The translations under genes were made by a program, and so were the position numbers. DNA of 64,000 nucleotides from Scolanthus callimorphus (taxonomy: Eukaryota > Cnidaria > Anthozoa > Actiniaria > Edwardsiidae): contig CM066916.1 of the NCBI GenBank assembly GCA_033964015.1, positions 28,661,404-28,725,403 of the forward strand, given 5' to 3'. Of this stretch, positions 46,901 to 58,100 are shown in pieces. The notes under the pieces are model-generated. The model ran no database searches. It was not told the origin of the DNA and worked only from the letters and a program-made list of their open reading frames with translations. Numbering within the stretch: the stretch's first letter is position 1; each line of letters starts with the position of its first letter.

Positions 46901-47841
46901 TAATGTGACCCCCCAAAATATCTCAAACATCACCCTTCAATCCAGTTTCCAAATAATTTGCCTTACTTTTGATTTGACAGGTGCTCCAGATCAGTACTCA
47001 GTAATGAAGGCCCAAATGATAGAGCTTGAGAAAACTCTTGATGAACTGAAGATGAAGCTTAGAAATGCAAGTGGTAAGCAAAGGAACTCAGAGTGATTTC
47101 CATAAACCTGGAAAGCACACTTGGGGTAACTAAACTTGATTATGCTCAAAATGCATTGTTCTCTTTTGTGTTCTCTTGACTACATGGCCGTAGCTAGTGG
47201 GGGGGGGGGGGGGGCAGTTGTCCCCCCCCCCCCAGCAAAGTAAACAATGCAGTGTCAACATGTGAGGAAAAATCTGTTTGCTCCTCCAACAAAAACAAAG
47301 GATGACTAAGGCTCCCCCCCCCCCCCCCAGAACTAATACATTTTGTTGGAAATTGCTATATGGGGCAAAATCTATTCACAGTACTCATTTAGACCTCTTT
47401 CACTTAGGTGTAATGTTTTGCCATTCCAGATCATGTGGCATTTATTTTCAATTTTTCTTTGCTTGGGATGCTTCCATATTCATATATCCTTTCAAAGAAA
47501 TAATACTTATGGGAATAAGCGTGATCTAAAATGGGAAAACATTACGCCCAAGCGAAAGAGGTTGTTTGGAAAACATCAACCTTTGCATACTTCATATTTC
47601 AGTATGCATGCACTATAAGATAATAAATGTGGTTTAATTAATGTGGTTAATAAATCAAGAGAAGAAGGGAATTGCTGAATGGCTCTATTTTTCTTTTATT
47701 TCAGTCCGCTGTCATATGCTGAACGTTGATGTAGTCACGATGTTCAACCCAGAAACAGTAGACACCCTGAACAAGATATCAGAGGATTGTGAAACTTGCG
47801 TGGCAAAAATGAATGCTAACAGTCACTTCGAAGAGATGTAA
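31741..47841 (+). CDS. Unrecognised single-pass membrane protein with coiled coil (incomplete model)
   Basis: I do not recognise this gene. Exon 1 (31741-31973) encodes a ~40-residue polar cytosolic-type N-terminus (MAVENLLTQESQ), a basic stop (KPIPARFK), and a hydrophobic segment (ILLVILTV, then LAFIVLGTMVYLF after a frame break) followed by MRNMQ. It ends in phase 0 at GCT|GTAAGT. Two 3' exons, 46981-47073 and 47705-47841, join each other in phase 1. They encode a short coiled coil (MKAQMIELEKTLDELKMKL) and a C-terminal tail with four Cys ending HFEEM. A polyadenylation signal AATAAA follows near 48023. Exon 1 and the 3' exons do not join in phase, so at least one exon between them is missing, or they are two genes. 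The type II membrane topology is inferred. Confidence 0.5.
32577..32605 (+). CDS. Possible micro-exon (29 bp)
   Basis: It is bounded by AACTTTCAG and GCAAG|GTGAGG and would add about PMELDVRGA after exon 1 in frame, ending in phase 2. Its phase does not fit the exon at 46981, so another exon would still be needed. Confidence 0.25.
32620..32960. repeat. Repeats of TTTCTGAGGGGTGACGTCAA
   Basis: TTTCTGAGGGGTGACGTCAA occurs twice (near 32650 and 32775), with many degenerate TTTCTGAGG copies. Related text (AAAATTTCTGAAGGG) recurs at 43660-43960 in inverted sense. Confidence 0.6.
38030..38095. repeat. Hairpin GCTCATTTTA...AAAATGAGC
   Basis: GCTCATTTTAGCCCGAGCGC is followed by GCGAGGGATAAAATGAGCGC. 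A second copy is at 39888-39945. Confidence 0.6.
38320..38480. repeat. Two tandem ~80-bp units (ACACATCGATGCACTGCCC)
   Basis: ACATCGATGCACTGCCCAAA, ACGCCAATAGCTGT and GACAGCTATCCTGC appear twice in order. Confidence 0.8.
38485..38922. repeat. Tandem pair of ~215-bp units with AACCATTATCCTGC hairpin
   Basis: Each unit contains an inverted repeat, AACCATTATCCTGCTCG against TCGCAGGATAATGGTT, ~130 bp long. Units are nearly identical apart from a poly-T run. Confidence 0.85.
39560..39850. repeat. Hairpin MITE, GGCCGAATG family
   Basis: AATAGACCATTCGGCC is followed by GGCCGAATGGTCTATT, with outer ACAATTAGACCTC against GAGGTCTCATTGT. Confidence 0.65.
40135..40365. repeat. MITE family with TAGTAGGTCAATTTG core (copy 2)
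   Basis: Inverted relative to the copy at 14920-15200; it ends in a palindrome, AACAATTATTCCTC against GAGGAATAATTGTT. Confidence 0.7.
41091..41317. mobile_element. Long-hairpin MITE (227 bp)
   Basis: Ends CTGGACGAAAAAACGGATTT and its complement. The inverted match extends ~100 bp on each side around a centre near 41205, with TTTGCTCATGAGCAAA palindromes inside each arm. Confidence 0.85.
41515..43650. repeat. 55-bp minisatellite in three blocks
   Basis: The unit contains GTTCCAGTCACAGCTCAGGG, TATTCCAGTCACCCTGTTG and TACACCGATCAGTCAA. Blocks lie at 41515-41665, 42480-43190 and 43480-43650. Non-repeat DNA separates them. Confidence 0.9.
43655..43960. repeat. Two ~117-bp tandem units (AAAATTTCCGAAGGGTCAC) plus a degenerate third
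   Basis: TTTCCGAAGGGTCACTGG, TTGCCCTCATCAAAATTTC and AATCCTCAATAGGTGCAAC repeat at ~117 bp. Confidence 0.8.
44540..45240. repeat. ~127-bp tandem array, each unit with an E-box and paired CRE sites
   Basis: Five good units have CACGTG at 44575, 44701, 44829, 44956 and 45087, with a degenerate sixth near 45230. Each CACGTG is followed 3-4 bp later by two TGACGTCA-type octamers 12 bp apart. Eight of the ten octamers are perfect. Confidence 0.92.
45499..45675. repeat. Palindromic mini-transposon, CAGGGAATT...CCATCCATGGG family (copy 2)
   Basis: Ends CACAGGGAATTTCTGCA and TGCAGAAGTTCCCTGTG, with internal GGAAGTGTTCGG against CCGAACACTTCC. Confidence 0.7.
45680..46654. other. No gene recognised
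   Basis: Unstructured AT-rich DNA; a TTTGTATGGAAAAAGTCAGG block near 46290 resembles the middle of the TGTG..TTCCAGAAA MITE family. No exon signal was found. Confidence 0.4.
46655..46860. repeat. Palindromic MITE, GGGCAATTCCAGAAAATA family (copy 5, 3' truncated)
   Basis: The left end GAGCAATTCCAGAAAATATA is present. The right terminal repeat is missing after a poly-G run. It ends ~120 bp before the exon at 46981. Confidence 0.7.
46981..47073 (+). CDS. Coiled-coil exon of the unrecognised gene
   Basis: The acceptor TTTGACAG|GT and donor AGTG|GTAAGC bound 93 bp in phase 1. It encodes APDQYSVMKAQMIELEK and the rest of a heptad-like helix. Confidence 0.7.
47705..47841 (+). CDS. Last exon of the unrecognised gene
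   Basis: The acceptor TATTTCAG|TC is in phase 1. It encodes RCHMLNVDVVTMFNPETV to HFEEM and TAA. Confidence 0.7.
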
Positions 47842-48325
47842 CTGAGCTTAGTAGTGTGAAGATGTATTTCTGGAAATACTTTGACTTATTTTATACTGAT
47901 TCGCAACATCGAATTTTGAAATCCACGAGGTATTCATTTTTCCTTACTTTTCATATTGTATTTATTTGTTTGCCACTTATCCAAAAATATAAAGTTGGAA
48001 AACAACTATTGTAAAAATACAATTCAATAAATTCCATTTTGTAAATAAATATTTATTTCTCTACTTTTAGCTTTAAACTATTTTACAAAGTATTCCATAT
48101 AAACACGGCCCTATTTTTTCCGATACGGAGACAGTTTCCCTTTTCCGAAAGAACGTTACAATATAAAATCCTACTAGAGCTATTTTGTATGACGGTTAAA
48201 ATGCACGGAACACGGTACAGCCCGAGTCGTATCGTTTTCACAGTCAATCAAATCTTTAGCTCTATTATACACGTTTTAGCCTACGAGCCGGCTCTCCGGT
48301 TGTTGTTTTCGGATATTTGATTTTC

Positions 48326-48373
48326 TTGGCGCGCGGGATTCCTGTGTCGCGACACAGGTATCCCGCGCGCCAA
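48326..48373. repeat. 48-bp near-perfect GC-rich palindrome
   Basis: TTGGCGCGCGGGATTCCTGT is followed by GTCGCGAC and the inverse ACAGGTATCCCGCGCGCCAA, with one mismatched pair. Confidence 0.9.
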
Positions 48374-48499
48374 TTTGTTTTTTTTTTACAGCTAAATCCG
48401 TTGTTTCGCGCTGTGCATTTTCAAAACGTCACATTGGGATGGGATTTTGAGTTTTTCTGTTCCGTAAGTCAAACCATCTAAGCCAATCAGGTACTTACC

Positions 48500-48655
48500 C
48501 TGTGCTGCACACGAAATTTGCAGAAAAAAGCTGAATTTCCCATGGTAGAAGAATGGGAAGTGTTCGCATTTCACATGGCTTACGAACACTTCCCATGCGT
48601 GTGCCTCGGAAAATTCGGCTTTTCCCATGGATGGGTTTCTACAGAAATTCCCTGT
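48500..48655. repeat. Palindromic mini-transposon, CAGGGAATT...CCATCCATGGG family (copy 3)
   Basis: Shares CTGAATTTCCCATGG, GGGAAGTGTTCG and TTTCCCATGGATGGGTTTCT with copies 1 and 2; the left end is degenerate. Confidence 0.65.
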
Positions 48656-49061
48656 ATTGCCTAGTATAGTTGACTGAACTATAGGTGAAATAGGGCAAAT
48701 ACCTGATTGGCGCAGATTGTTTGACTAGCGGAATAGAAAACACCACAATCAAATTATGTTTTGAAAATTTCCAGCGCGAAACAAACGATTTGGGCTATAA
48801 TACCTTTCTATTTACATTGGATTACATCCTAAACCGCAGACTCTCATTTTCCCTACAAGAACCACTTCATTGTAATCTGCAGTATTCCCATGTAGAAAGA
48901 AATTCCCATGAAATGACATTCAGAAAATGATACCGTTCCCGCCACATTGCGAATAATGTCTAGCGAATTTGTGCCCCCAATGGCCCAGGGGGGATAACTT
49001 ACTTTTGTAACTTACGAGAGCTAATGAAGAGTCCTGCAATTTTTGAAACGTATAACTATGT

Positions 49062-49193
49062 TCATTCCGATTTCGATTTGGAGTTTTGTCCCACGTGACT
49101 CATGATGCTCTTGTATACATCGCTAGTACGTACTTCCGTAGCCGTGGGTCGGTCTTTAGGCTCATCTGACAACATCCATGTCACTAGTTGAGA
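49062..49193 (-). CDS. EIF2AK3: PERK last exon
   Basis: Encodes [20 protein letters not shown] to SKSKSE, then TGA. It is separated from the previous exon by 9.2 kb, almost all of it the BEL/Pao element. Confidence 0.9.
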   Translation of the reverse strand, partial: SQLVTWMLSDEPKDRPTATEVRTSDVYKSIMSHVGQNSKSKSE

Positions 49194-52100
49194 CTGTAAA
49201 GAAACAACGGAAACGTTTTAAACAAGAGCCTCCGTCACCCGCCATGTTGTCAGCTTAGCAATATAGTCAGAGAAAGCATCATGGCTGCTCTAGGGAAGCC
49301 CCCCTGGAATCCCAGAGACCCTCGACAGAGGGTGCGGATATTTTAACAATTATTCCTCGAGGCCGAATGGGCTATGAGTCAATAGCCTATGAGGCCGAAT
49401 GACTATTGACTCAGAGGCCATGAGGGCGTTTTAGTCAAATCACACTAGTAGGTCAATTTGTGTAGCCAAAAACGTTTGGTCTGGTCATTTGCCGTTTTCT
49501 GGCTTTCAAATCCGAACTTTTAGCTACTAGGTAGGCTATAATTTATAGCTTACTAGTAACGCAACCAATCAGAACGCAGCATTGACAATAGACCACTAGT
49601 GTGATTTGGCTCATTGTGAAAAGCCCAGAAAAGCAGCTGTGAAACGACAAAAAATTCCAGCGCACCCAATTCAGATCATGTGATGAGCCCTTTGGGCTCA
49701 TACAATTGCACCATTTCTCACACATGACCAAGAGCATGCAACTATGTACCAAGTGTAGCTGCGGTCATCGAAACCATGAACGCGGGGATATATTTTACAG
49801 GCTCTTTATTACTCTTTAGACAACTATACGATGGGTGACGAGACGAAATTCGATTACACCGTGTCGAAAAGAGGCGTGTGAGTCGAGTCGAGTCGTAAAC
49901 TGAAATACAATACAAAAAGGTCGAAATCTAACTAAGACGTTACATACACGTGCATACATAATCGTGACATTCCGATCATAGTTTTCAAAGGTAGATATGT
50001 TCTAAGATAAATTAACATGCGAAGCATAGAATCACGAAATAATAAAATGGCTATGAGCATGAACAATCTACTAATAGAAGACATGGCAATACAATTGTTT
50101 CTTGCGAAAAGCGAAAACTATAAATTCTGGAATACAATTTGGGCGTGAAGCCAAAGGCAATGAAACACGTACATCTAAGAATACACTTGGCTAAGAGCAC
50201 GTTCTGAAACTAGCAGTCTTACTTTCGTAACTATTATAATTGCTAATTTCTAGATTGCTAATCATTCCATTAATGCAAAACATTACCCAAAGTCCTAGGC
50301 ACAAATATGTATCCGACAGGCTATTGATTCTTGCGGCGAAAACTACGCTTTAGATTTGAAATACCAATCTAAATGAGACGATTACTTCTAGCGAATACAA
50401 GAGAACAGTTAAAATCACTTACATAAGAATCCCGCTTGCCAGTTCTTGAAACAACAACTCCGATATAAAGCAAGGTCGATACGAAAATATAGGTGACAAC
50501 TCCCTTGCTATGAACGAGCTAACTGAGATCCAGAGGCGTGGCGATGCGGTTTGATCGTAACTGATCACGCGGTTATATAGCTAACTAAATAATACGTCAA
50601 TCAAATCAAGATAAGCGAAATCAAGGCTGGGAAGCCGTTACATGGCTCCTCTGAAATGTTTACATTTCAAAACAAATCAATAAATGTTCAATGTTCATAA
50701 TCAAATGCTATCTAAATCTACTTATCGTGTTGTATGGCTCCTCGTCAGGAACGAACCCTTAGGTCTCTGTTGGATGCAGCAGAACCAGTTTCTGGACTGG
50801 CCGCTCAAGGAACTTGGCTGGCTTGACTCTTTTCCCGGTGCGATCGAGGGCGGCGTCTGCGATGGCGAGCTTGACCTTTCGTACATAGCCGTCCGCGCTT
50901 GGATAGGTTTCGGCAACTCGCGCTAGCTGCCACTTGTTGCGGGGAAGGTTGTCGTCGTCTTTGATGAGCACTATGTCGCCCACGCACATGTCTCGACAAA
51001 CTTTAGACCATTTCTGGCGATTCTGTAGCGTCATGAGGTACTCCTTCTTCCAACGTGACCAGAACTCGTTGGCGAGATGTTGGACGCGACGCCAGCGCTT
51101 ACGTGAGTACTGGTCGGCGTTCGTGAACTGTCCAGGTGGGGGAAGCACTACTTTCGTCTTAAGCGTCAATAGGTGGTTGGGCGTTAACGGGCTAAGTGAC
51201 GATGGGTCGTTGAGCGACTCAACAGTGAGAGGTCGACTATTGACGATGGACTCCGCTTCGCATAAGAAGGTTCGTAGTGCCTCGTCGTTCAATTGACTTC
51301 CATTCGTCTCCAAGAGAGCGTTTAGGACGTTGCGTACTGACCGGATCTGGCGCTCCCAGACTCCTCCCATATGGCTTGCTGAAGGCACATTCATGCGGAA
51401 TGAAAACCAATCGCATTGGTGCTGGTGTAGTTCGTCTGCGATCTTCTTATCGTCGAGCTCTTTCAGGGCCATTTTTAGCTCATTTCTCGCGCCGACGAAA
51501 TTCGTTCCTTGATCACTGCGCAGCTGACGGACAGGTCCTCTACGGCAGATGAATCTACGTAGTGCGCAAATGAATGAGTCGGTCTCCAAAGTGTGTGCGA
51601 CCTCGAGGTGAATAGCGCGAGAAGCCATGCACGTGAAGAGCACTCCGTAGCGCTTGAGGGGCTTGCGACGTTCGACGATTTCGTAGGGACCAAAGTAGTC
51701 TACCGCTGCGTAGGAAAACGCTGGTGCTGGTTCGAGTCTGTCGTTAGGAAGGTCAGACATTCGCTGCTCCTGAGGCTTAGCTCTTAACTTACGACACGTC
51801 ACACACCTGTGTATCGCAGATGCGACTGTTGTTGAAGCTCCGATGAGCCAGTAGCCACTGGCTCTGATCTCATTGATGGTGATTCCTCTTCCTTGGTGAT
51901 GCACTTTGTTGTGAAAATGGTGAATGAGCAAATTTGTCACGTGACCAGACTTGGGGACGACAACTGGGTGGATAAGTTGGTCTGATAGACTAGATGACTT
52001 ATTAAGTCTTCCACCTACCCTGATAACTCCCTCGGTGTCTACGTAGGGATCTAACTTGCCAAGTGGACCCGAAACAGAAGTGTCCAACTTGGATTCTCGT

Positions 52101-55100
52101 TGGGCGGCTCTTAAGATGATCGTTTCGGCCTCCCGTATTTCTTGGATGGATACCGGCGTACACCGCTCCTTTCGCTGCGCTCTGACCTTTCTCATTGAGA
52201 GCCTTCTTTGCACCTTGTATCTCAACTTACGAATATAGCGGCGACACAAGGCGACGGCTTTCTTGGCCCGCATCCAGTCCGAGAAGTGTGCAATACGTTC
52301 TACAAGAGACGGCCAAGATGTTGATAACTCGGTTGCCATAGAAACGACTTTCTTGACTTCCGGATCGTCAGTAGAGATTTCTGTTACGTCTGAGGACTCG
52401 TCGTTCTTCCACTCCGATTCTGGTTTCCAAAGGAACTCGGGTCCTCGGCTCCATTTCGACTGGGCGAGTTCCCTAGGGCGAAGGCCTCTCGACGCGTCGT
52501 CTGCTGGGTTGGAAGCGGTTTCGACATACCTCCACTGTTTCGTGGATGATTTTTCCTGGATCTCTTGGATGCGATTTGCTACGTACACATGAAAGCGTCG
52601 TACGCTGTTAGAGATGTACCCCAGGACGACTTTGCTATCTGTCCAGAAGATCTCGTCAGTAAGCTCGATACCTAGCTCCTTCTTCAGCTGTTCACTAACT
52701 CTAACCGACAGAACCGCTGCTGTGAGTTCAAGTCGAGGTACCGTGACGGGTTTCAGGGGGGTGACTCTTGCTTTGCCCATGACAAAGGAACAATGGATCC
52801 TACCTTCCTCGTTGATCAGTCTCAAGTAACTACACTGACCGTATCCCTTGAAACTAGCGTCCGAGAAGTGGTGAATTTCGGCCTTCGCAGGCTTTCCAAA
52901 ATCGTGGGGGCGATAGCAGCGCGGTATGGAAAACGACTGTAGGTCTGCGAGCTCTGTCTTCCATTTCATCCATCGACGTTGCACCTCTTCCGGTACGGGG
53001 TCGTCCCAGCCGATGTTACTGCGGCACAGATCCTGCAGAAGGGATTTTCCTTCGAGCAGTACTGGTGCGACGAAACCAAGAGGATCGAAAATCGAGCTGA
53101 TAGTCGAGAGTATGCCGCGTCTTGTGCAGGGGCGATCCTTGAGGGCGACGGAAAACTTGAAGGCGTCTGACTCTGCGCACCATAGAACGCCCAGGGCGCG
53201 TTCTGTGGGCAAGGTGTCGTGGCCTAGGTCGAGATTTTTGACATCCTCCGCTCTATCCTGGACAGGGATGTGCTCTAGTACTTCTCTCTTATTTGATGTG
53301 AATTTGTGTAGATTAAATCCGCCTCGCTTGCACATTTCTTTCACGCTCCTGACAAGTTCGATTGCCTCTCCCTGACTTTCGACCGACTTTAGTCCGTCGT
53401 CGACATAAAAGTCGCGTCGAACGAACTCTGCCGCCGTTTCGCCGAGGGTCTCTTCATTGTCGTCGGCGGTAGCTTTGAGTGCAAAGTTGGCGCATCCAGG
53501 TGACGAAGTTGCGCCGAACAAGTGTACTGTCATCCGGAACTCCTGTGGGTCTTGGTTCACGTCTCCGTCTTTGAACCAAAAGAAGCGTAACATATTTCGG
53601 TCTTCTATTGGTACTCGTACCTGGTAAAACATTGACTCGATGTCTGCCATTACAGCCACAGGTGTGCGCCGAAACCTGGCGAGCACTCCTATCAACGTGT
53701 TGGTGAGGTCGGGGCCTTGGAGCAGGTGCGCGTTAAGGGATTCTCCTTGGAACTGCTGAGAGCAGTTGAATACGACACGGATTTTATTTCCTTTCTTCTC
53801 ATTAAAAACTCCGTGGTGATTGATGTAAAAGGCTGGCTTGTTGCGATCCGATAGGTCACTCTCAGGAACCGTCTCGGCATAGCCTTTCTCGATAATGTTT
53901 GCCATAAAATCGACATAATGCTTGCAGTAGGTATCGTCCGCGAGAAGGCGTTTTTTGAGCGACATAATGCGACTCCAGGCTTGACTGCGATTATTCGGAA
54001 GCTTCGTATCCGACGTTTGAATGGGAGAGGAATGGAGTAATGTCCATCTTCGAAGCGTATCCCATTTCCAACAAGTTCGAGAAATCGCTTGTCTTCTTGC
54101 GAAATCGGGCCGGTATCGTTAAGGGTGTGTTCAGAAAAGTCGATTTCGAACATTTTCTTCACTTCTTCTGGGTTTATCATTTCTTCCTTTGCTTTGTTTT
54201 CTAGCACGAATTTGGAGTTCGACGTTTTGCCTCCAATTTCGCAGGTAAAGATTCGATTACACGTGATCGACTCTTCCCCTCCCGCCGACAAATGGGGAAT
54301 AATGGGACCGACGATTCCCCATCCTAAAGAGGTTCTAATTGCATAAGGTTCTTCATCTTTTCCCAGGATAACTTCCTTCGGTTTTAATGCTTTAGGACAA
54401 TTACAGCCGATAAGTAATCCGACTGCTAGGTCCTCCTCCACGGGGGGAATGAGGCTTCTAATTCCTTGGAGGTGGGGCCATTTATCTGCTGTTTCCGGGG
54501 AAGGTACTTGGTCTTTACTAGAGGGGATTGCTGGCCTTGCGTACGCCTTAGGGAGGTCTACTGGGCTCCCGTGTCCTACGGCCTCAACTACCAACCCATC
54601 AACTCTTTGGGTGGTAATTCTGTTTTCTCCATGCATAGTGTTTAGCCTAAGGGACACGTCGCTGCCCCTAACTCCTATCTCCTCGAGGAGAGAGCTCGTT
54701 ATAAACGTGCTATCACTACCGTCGTCCAGCAATGTGTAGGTTTTCACCCTTTTTTCAGGCGTGTCCTTGTGGAACACAAACACTGGTACTATCATAGAGG
54801 TGACCACGTCGCCGGTGGCACCTGTCGAGTTGCAAACGTTAGCATTTGCATTTGCTGACGGATCGAGAGAGGGATCCTCCCTTGTAGTGGGTGCAGGTTT
54901 CGGCGTTTGCGTGCGGGGGTTCGCCGGCTTGGCACCTTTATAATTGCGCCTGTCAGGTTTGGCTCCGTGTAGCAAGGTGGGGTGTGACTTGTCGCACTCT
55001 TCGCATGTGAGCCTAGCGGGGCAGGCCTTTGATAGGTGACCAGACTTCAAGCATCCAAAACATAAACCCTTTGTTTTGACTACGTCTCTCCTTTCCTCCA

Positions 55101-58100
55101 GGGTCTTTTTCTTGAATTCGAGACACTTAGTAATTTCGTGGGGTTGTCCGCAAAGGGAGCATTTAGGTTGTTGATTACGTGACTGCCAAGTTGCGCCATC
55201 GCGGTCAGCGGATACTTCCGTTACAAAACTACCTGCCCTAGGTGTAACGCCGCTATTAGCACGATGCTTCTCTTGACCTTTCTCGAACGCGCCCTTTCTC
55301 TCTCGCCGAAGAGCGTCAGGCGAGAAAATTGGGTCGTTCGCAAGGTCTGCCTCTGCCTTTACGAACTTAACTAGATCGGCAAATGATACCGGTCGCGAGC
55401 CTGCCTTGGCGTGTACTTCGTGTGCGTGACGGCACCACTTAACCCCGGAGTAAGAGGGTAACTTTATAGCACTCACTTGAAACAAGACCTGATTAGAATC
55501 TAAATCACTGATAGATCCTACAGAGTTGGCTGCTTCCTTACAACGAATAAGAAAGTCAGAAAAGGCCTGTAGGCCTGCGCTATCACCGTCCTTGATTTGA
55601 GGCCATTTTCTAAGGCGCGACTTATACGCTTCGGCAACATGCACCGGGTTACCAAAACGTTCGTCAAGAAGCTTGCGTGCTTCCTGATAGTCACTCTCCG
55701 AATTGACTGCCAAAAACCCTTTCACCACCTCGTTGGCCTTTGCATTCGTGTATTTCTCGAGGAAATATAGGCGATCCTTATCTGCAGGGACGTTTGCGCT
55801 TATAATCGAGTCAAATGCCGTGATGAAAGACGGGTAATCGAACGCATCTCCAGAGAATATCGGCGGTTCTTTGACAGGCAGATAATGGGCCTTTTGTTGA
55901 TGGGCCAATTGACCGCTTAACTCTATTTGCCTTTTCTGAACGTCTACTAATTGTTTCAGAGTTTCGGCCAGTGGATCTAGAGTACTCGGGAATGTTTCGG
56001 ACGATACTGGGAACCGGGCGGGCTCAGGCTGGCTGATAGAAGGCTCTAATTTGATCTGCTTACTAGAGGGTATTGGCGATGGTGGAACATATGTAGGGGA
56101 AAACGGGTTTAACACCGGCTTTTCGTCTTTTTTCACTAATTCCTCTGTAACGAGGCCAGGGCCTGGAAGGGAAAACTTGACATCCCTTTCCTCGTCTAGT
56201 ATCTTTTTAAATGCCTTTTCTTCGGCTTCGGACATCGCAATTTCCCTTTGTAATTGAAGCCTTTTCATTTCCTGTTCTTTTTCAAGGACGCTATCTAAAA
56301 ATGCGGCTTCCGTTTTCAGCCTAGCGGTTTTACTCGCTGCCTCTAATCTTAGAGATCGAGCTGATGAATGGCGAGAACTGGCACCCGAGCGCCTAGAAAA
56401 ACCTGTTTGGGCAGATCTCAGTGATGGAACTCTTGGGGAGACTTGTTTTTCTAGTGTTCTGAGAGCCTCTGATAACCTTAACCTACACTCCGTGACTTCC
56501 CTATCACGCAAGTCGAACCAGTGGTAGGACTCGTTCTTTTCTTCGTCGCTTTCCAAACAAGAATCAAAGACCCCTTGCGCTTCATTAAACTCTTCTTTCA
56601 GTAAGTCCAAATTATCGCGCAAAGCCTCTAATTGATCTATGCGCGGTTGTTCTGCCTTTCCTAGTGTTTTGTAAACCAGTTTGCAATGTTTGCTTAGGCC
56701 TGAGTATGCACTGTGACGTTTTTGATTACAGACTCGGAAAATTATCTAGATACCACGGGGGGCATCTCGCTTGGCGAGTCTGGACGATTTTTTTCAAGCG
56801 AGATAATTTTTGCCGACGACCACCGGGAGAGCCGCGGAACGCTTTGATCTTTGCTGTCAGTTCAAGCGACCTGGCAACATGGCTTAAGCGAGTAGCCGGG
56901 TCAAAGGTGACAGATTTCTGTTGTGTTTGAAGCTTTTATTGACAGATACAATTTCCAGAACCCCTTTATCTCGCCAAAAGTTTCTTAGTTTTAGTGCTTT
57001 TCGTCCATAAACACATGCAATCAAAATCTCTCGTCAATATATTCAATATCGAAGTGAAAATCAGTCGAAAATGGTGAACTTTTTTGTTTGTGTTTTATCA
57101 ATTTTATCAACGCCATCAGTGGGGTGCAATGTTGCATAACAAGCCTGGTTTTTAGTTTCATGACAGAACCCGCTTCAGTTCGCCGGTGTTAATTGATGAC
57201 TCAAGTAGCATGACTGGCCCAAGCTAGTAGAAATTCACCGAATCTGAACGCACCCTCTGTTCTCCTTGTTCTCCTTCGGAATCTTTCTCCGAAATTAAAT
57301 CCAGACCCAGCGAAGGAAAGTTCTCGATAATATCCCTCGCGGATTCCTCCATTTCTCCGAATTCTGTGGGAATTAGCTTTCGAAATGAGTTGAGTCGATG
57401 CGATTGCTGGCGTCGGTCTTATTTTACTGTAGCTGCGGTCATCGAAACCATGAACGCGGGGATATATTTTACAGGCTCTTTATTACTCTTTAGACAACTA
57501 TACGATGGGTAGCGAGACGAAAATCGATTACACCGTGTCGAAAAGAGGCGTGTGAGTCGAGTCGAGTCGTAAACTGAAATACAATACAAAAGGTCGAAAT
57601 CTAACTAAGACGTTACATACACGTGCATACATAATCGTGACATTCCGATCATAGTTTTCAAAGGTAGATATGTTCTAAGATAAATTAACATGCGAAGCAT
57701 AGAATCACGAAATAATAAAATGGCTATGAGCATGAACAATCTACTAATAGAAGACATGGCAATACAATTGTTTCTTGCGAAAAGCGAAAACTATAAATTC
57801 TGGAATACAATTTGGGCGTGAAGCCAAAGGCAATGAAACACGTACATCTAAGAATACACTTGGCTAAGAGCACGTTCTGAAACTAGCAGTCTTACTTTCG
57901 TAACTATTATAATTGCTAATTTCTAGATTGCTAATCATTCCATTAATGCAAAACATTACCCAAAGTCCTAGGCACAAATATGTATCCGACAGGCTATTGA
58001 TTCTTGCGGCGAAAACTACGCTTTAGATTTGAAATACCAATCTAAATGAGACGATTACTTCTAGCGAATACAAGAGAACAGTTAAAATCACTTACATAAG

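Noticed and set aside
50934..53375. Several plus-strand frames of 60-149 codons
   Set aside because: Antisense shadows of the BEL/Pao pol region.
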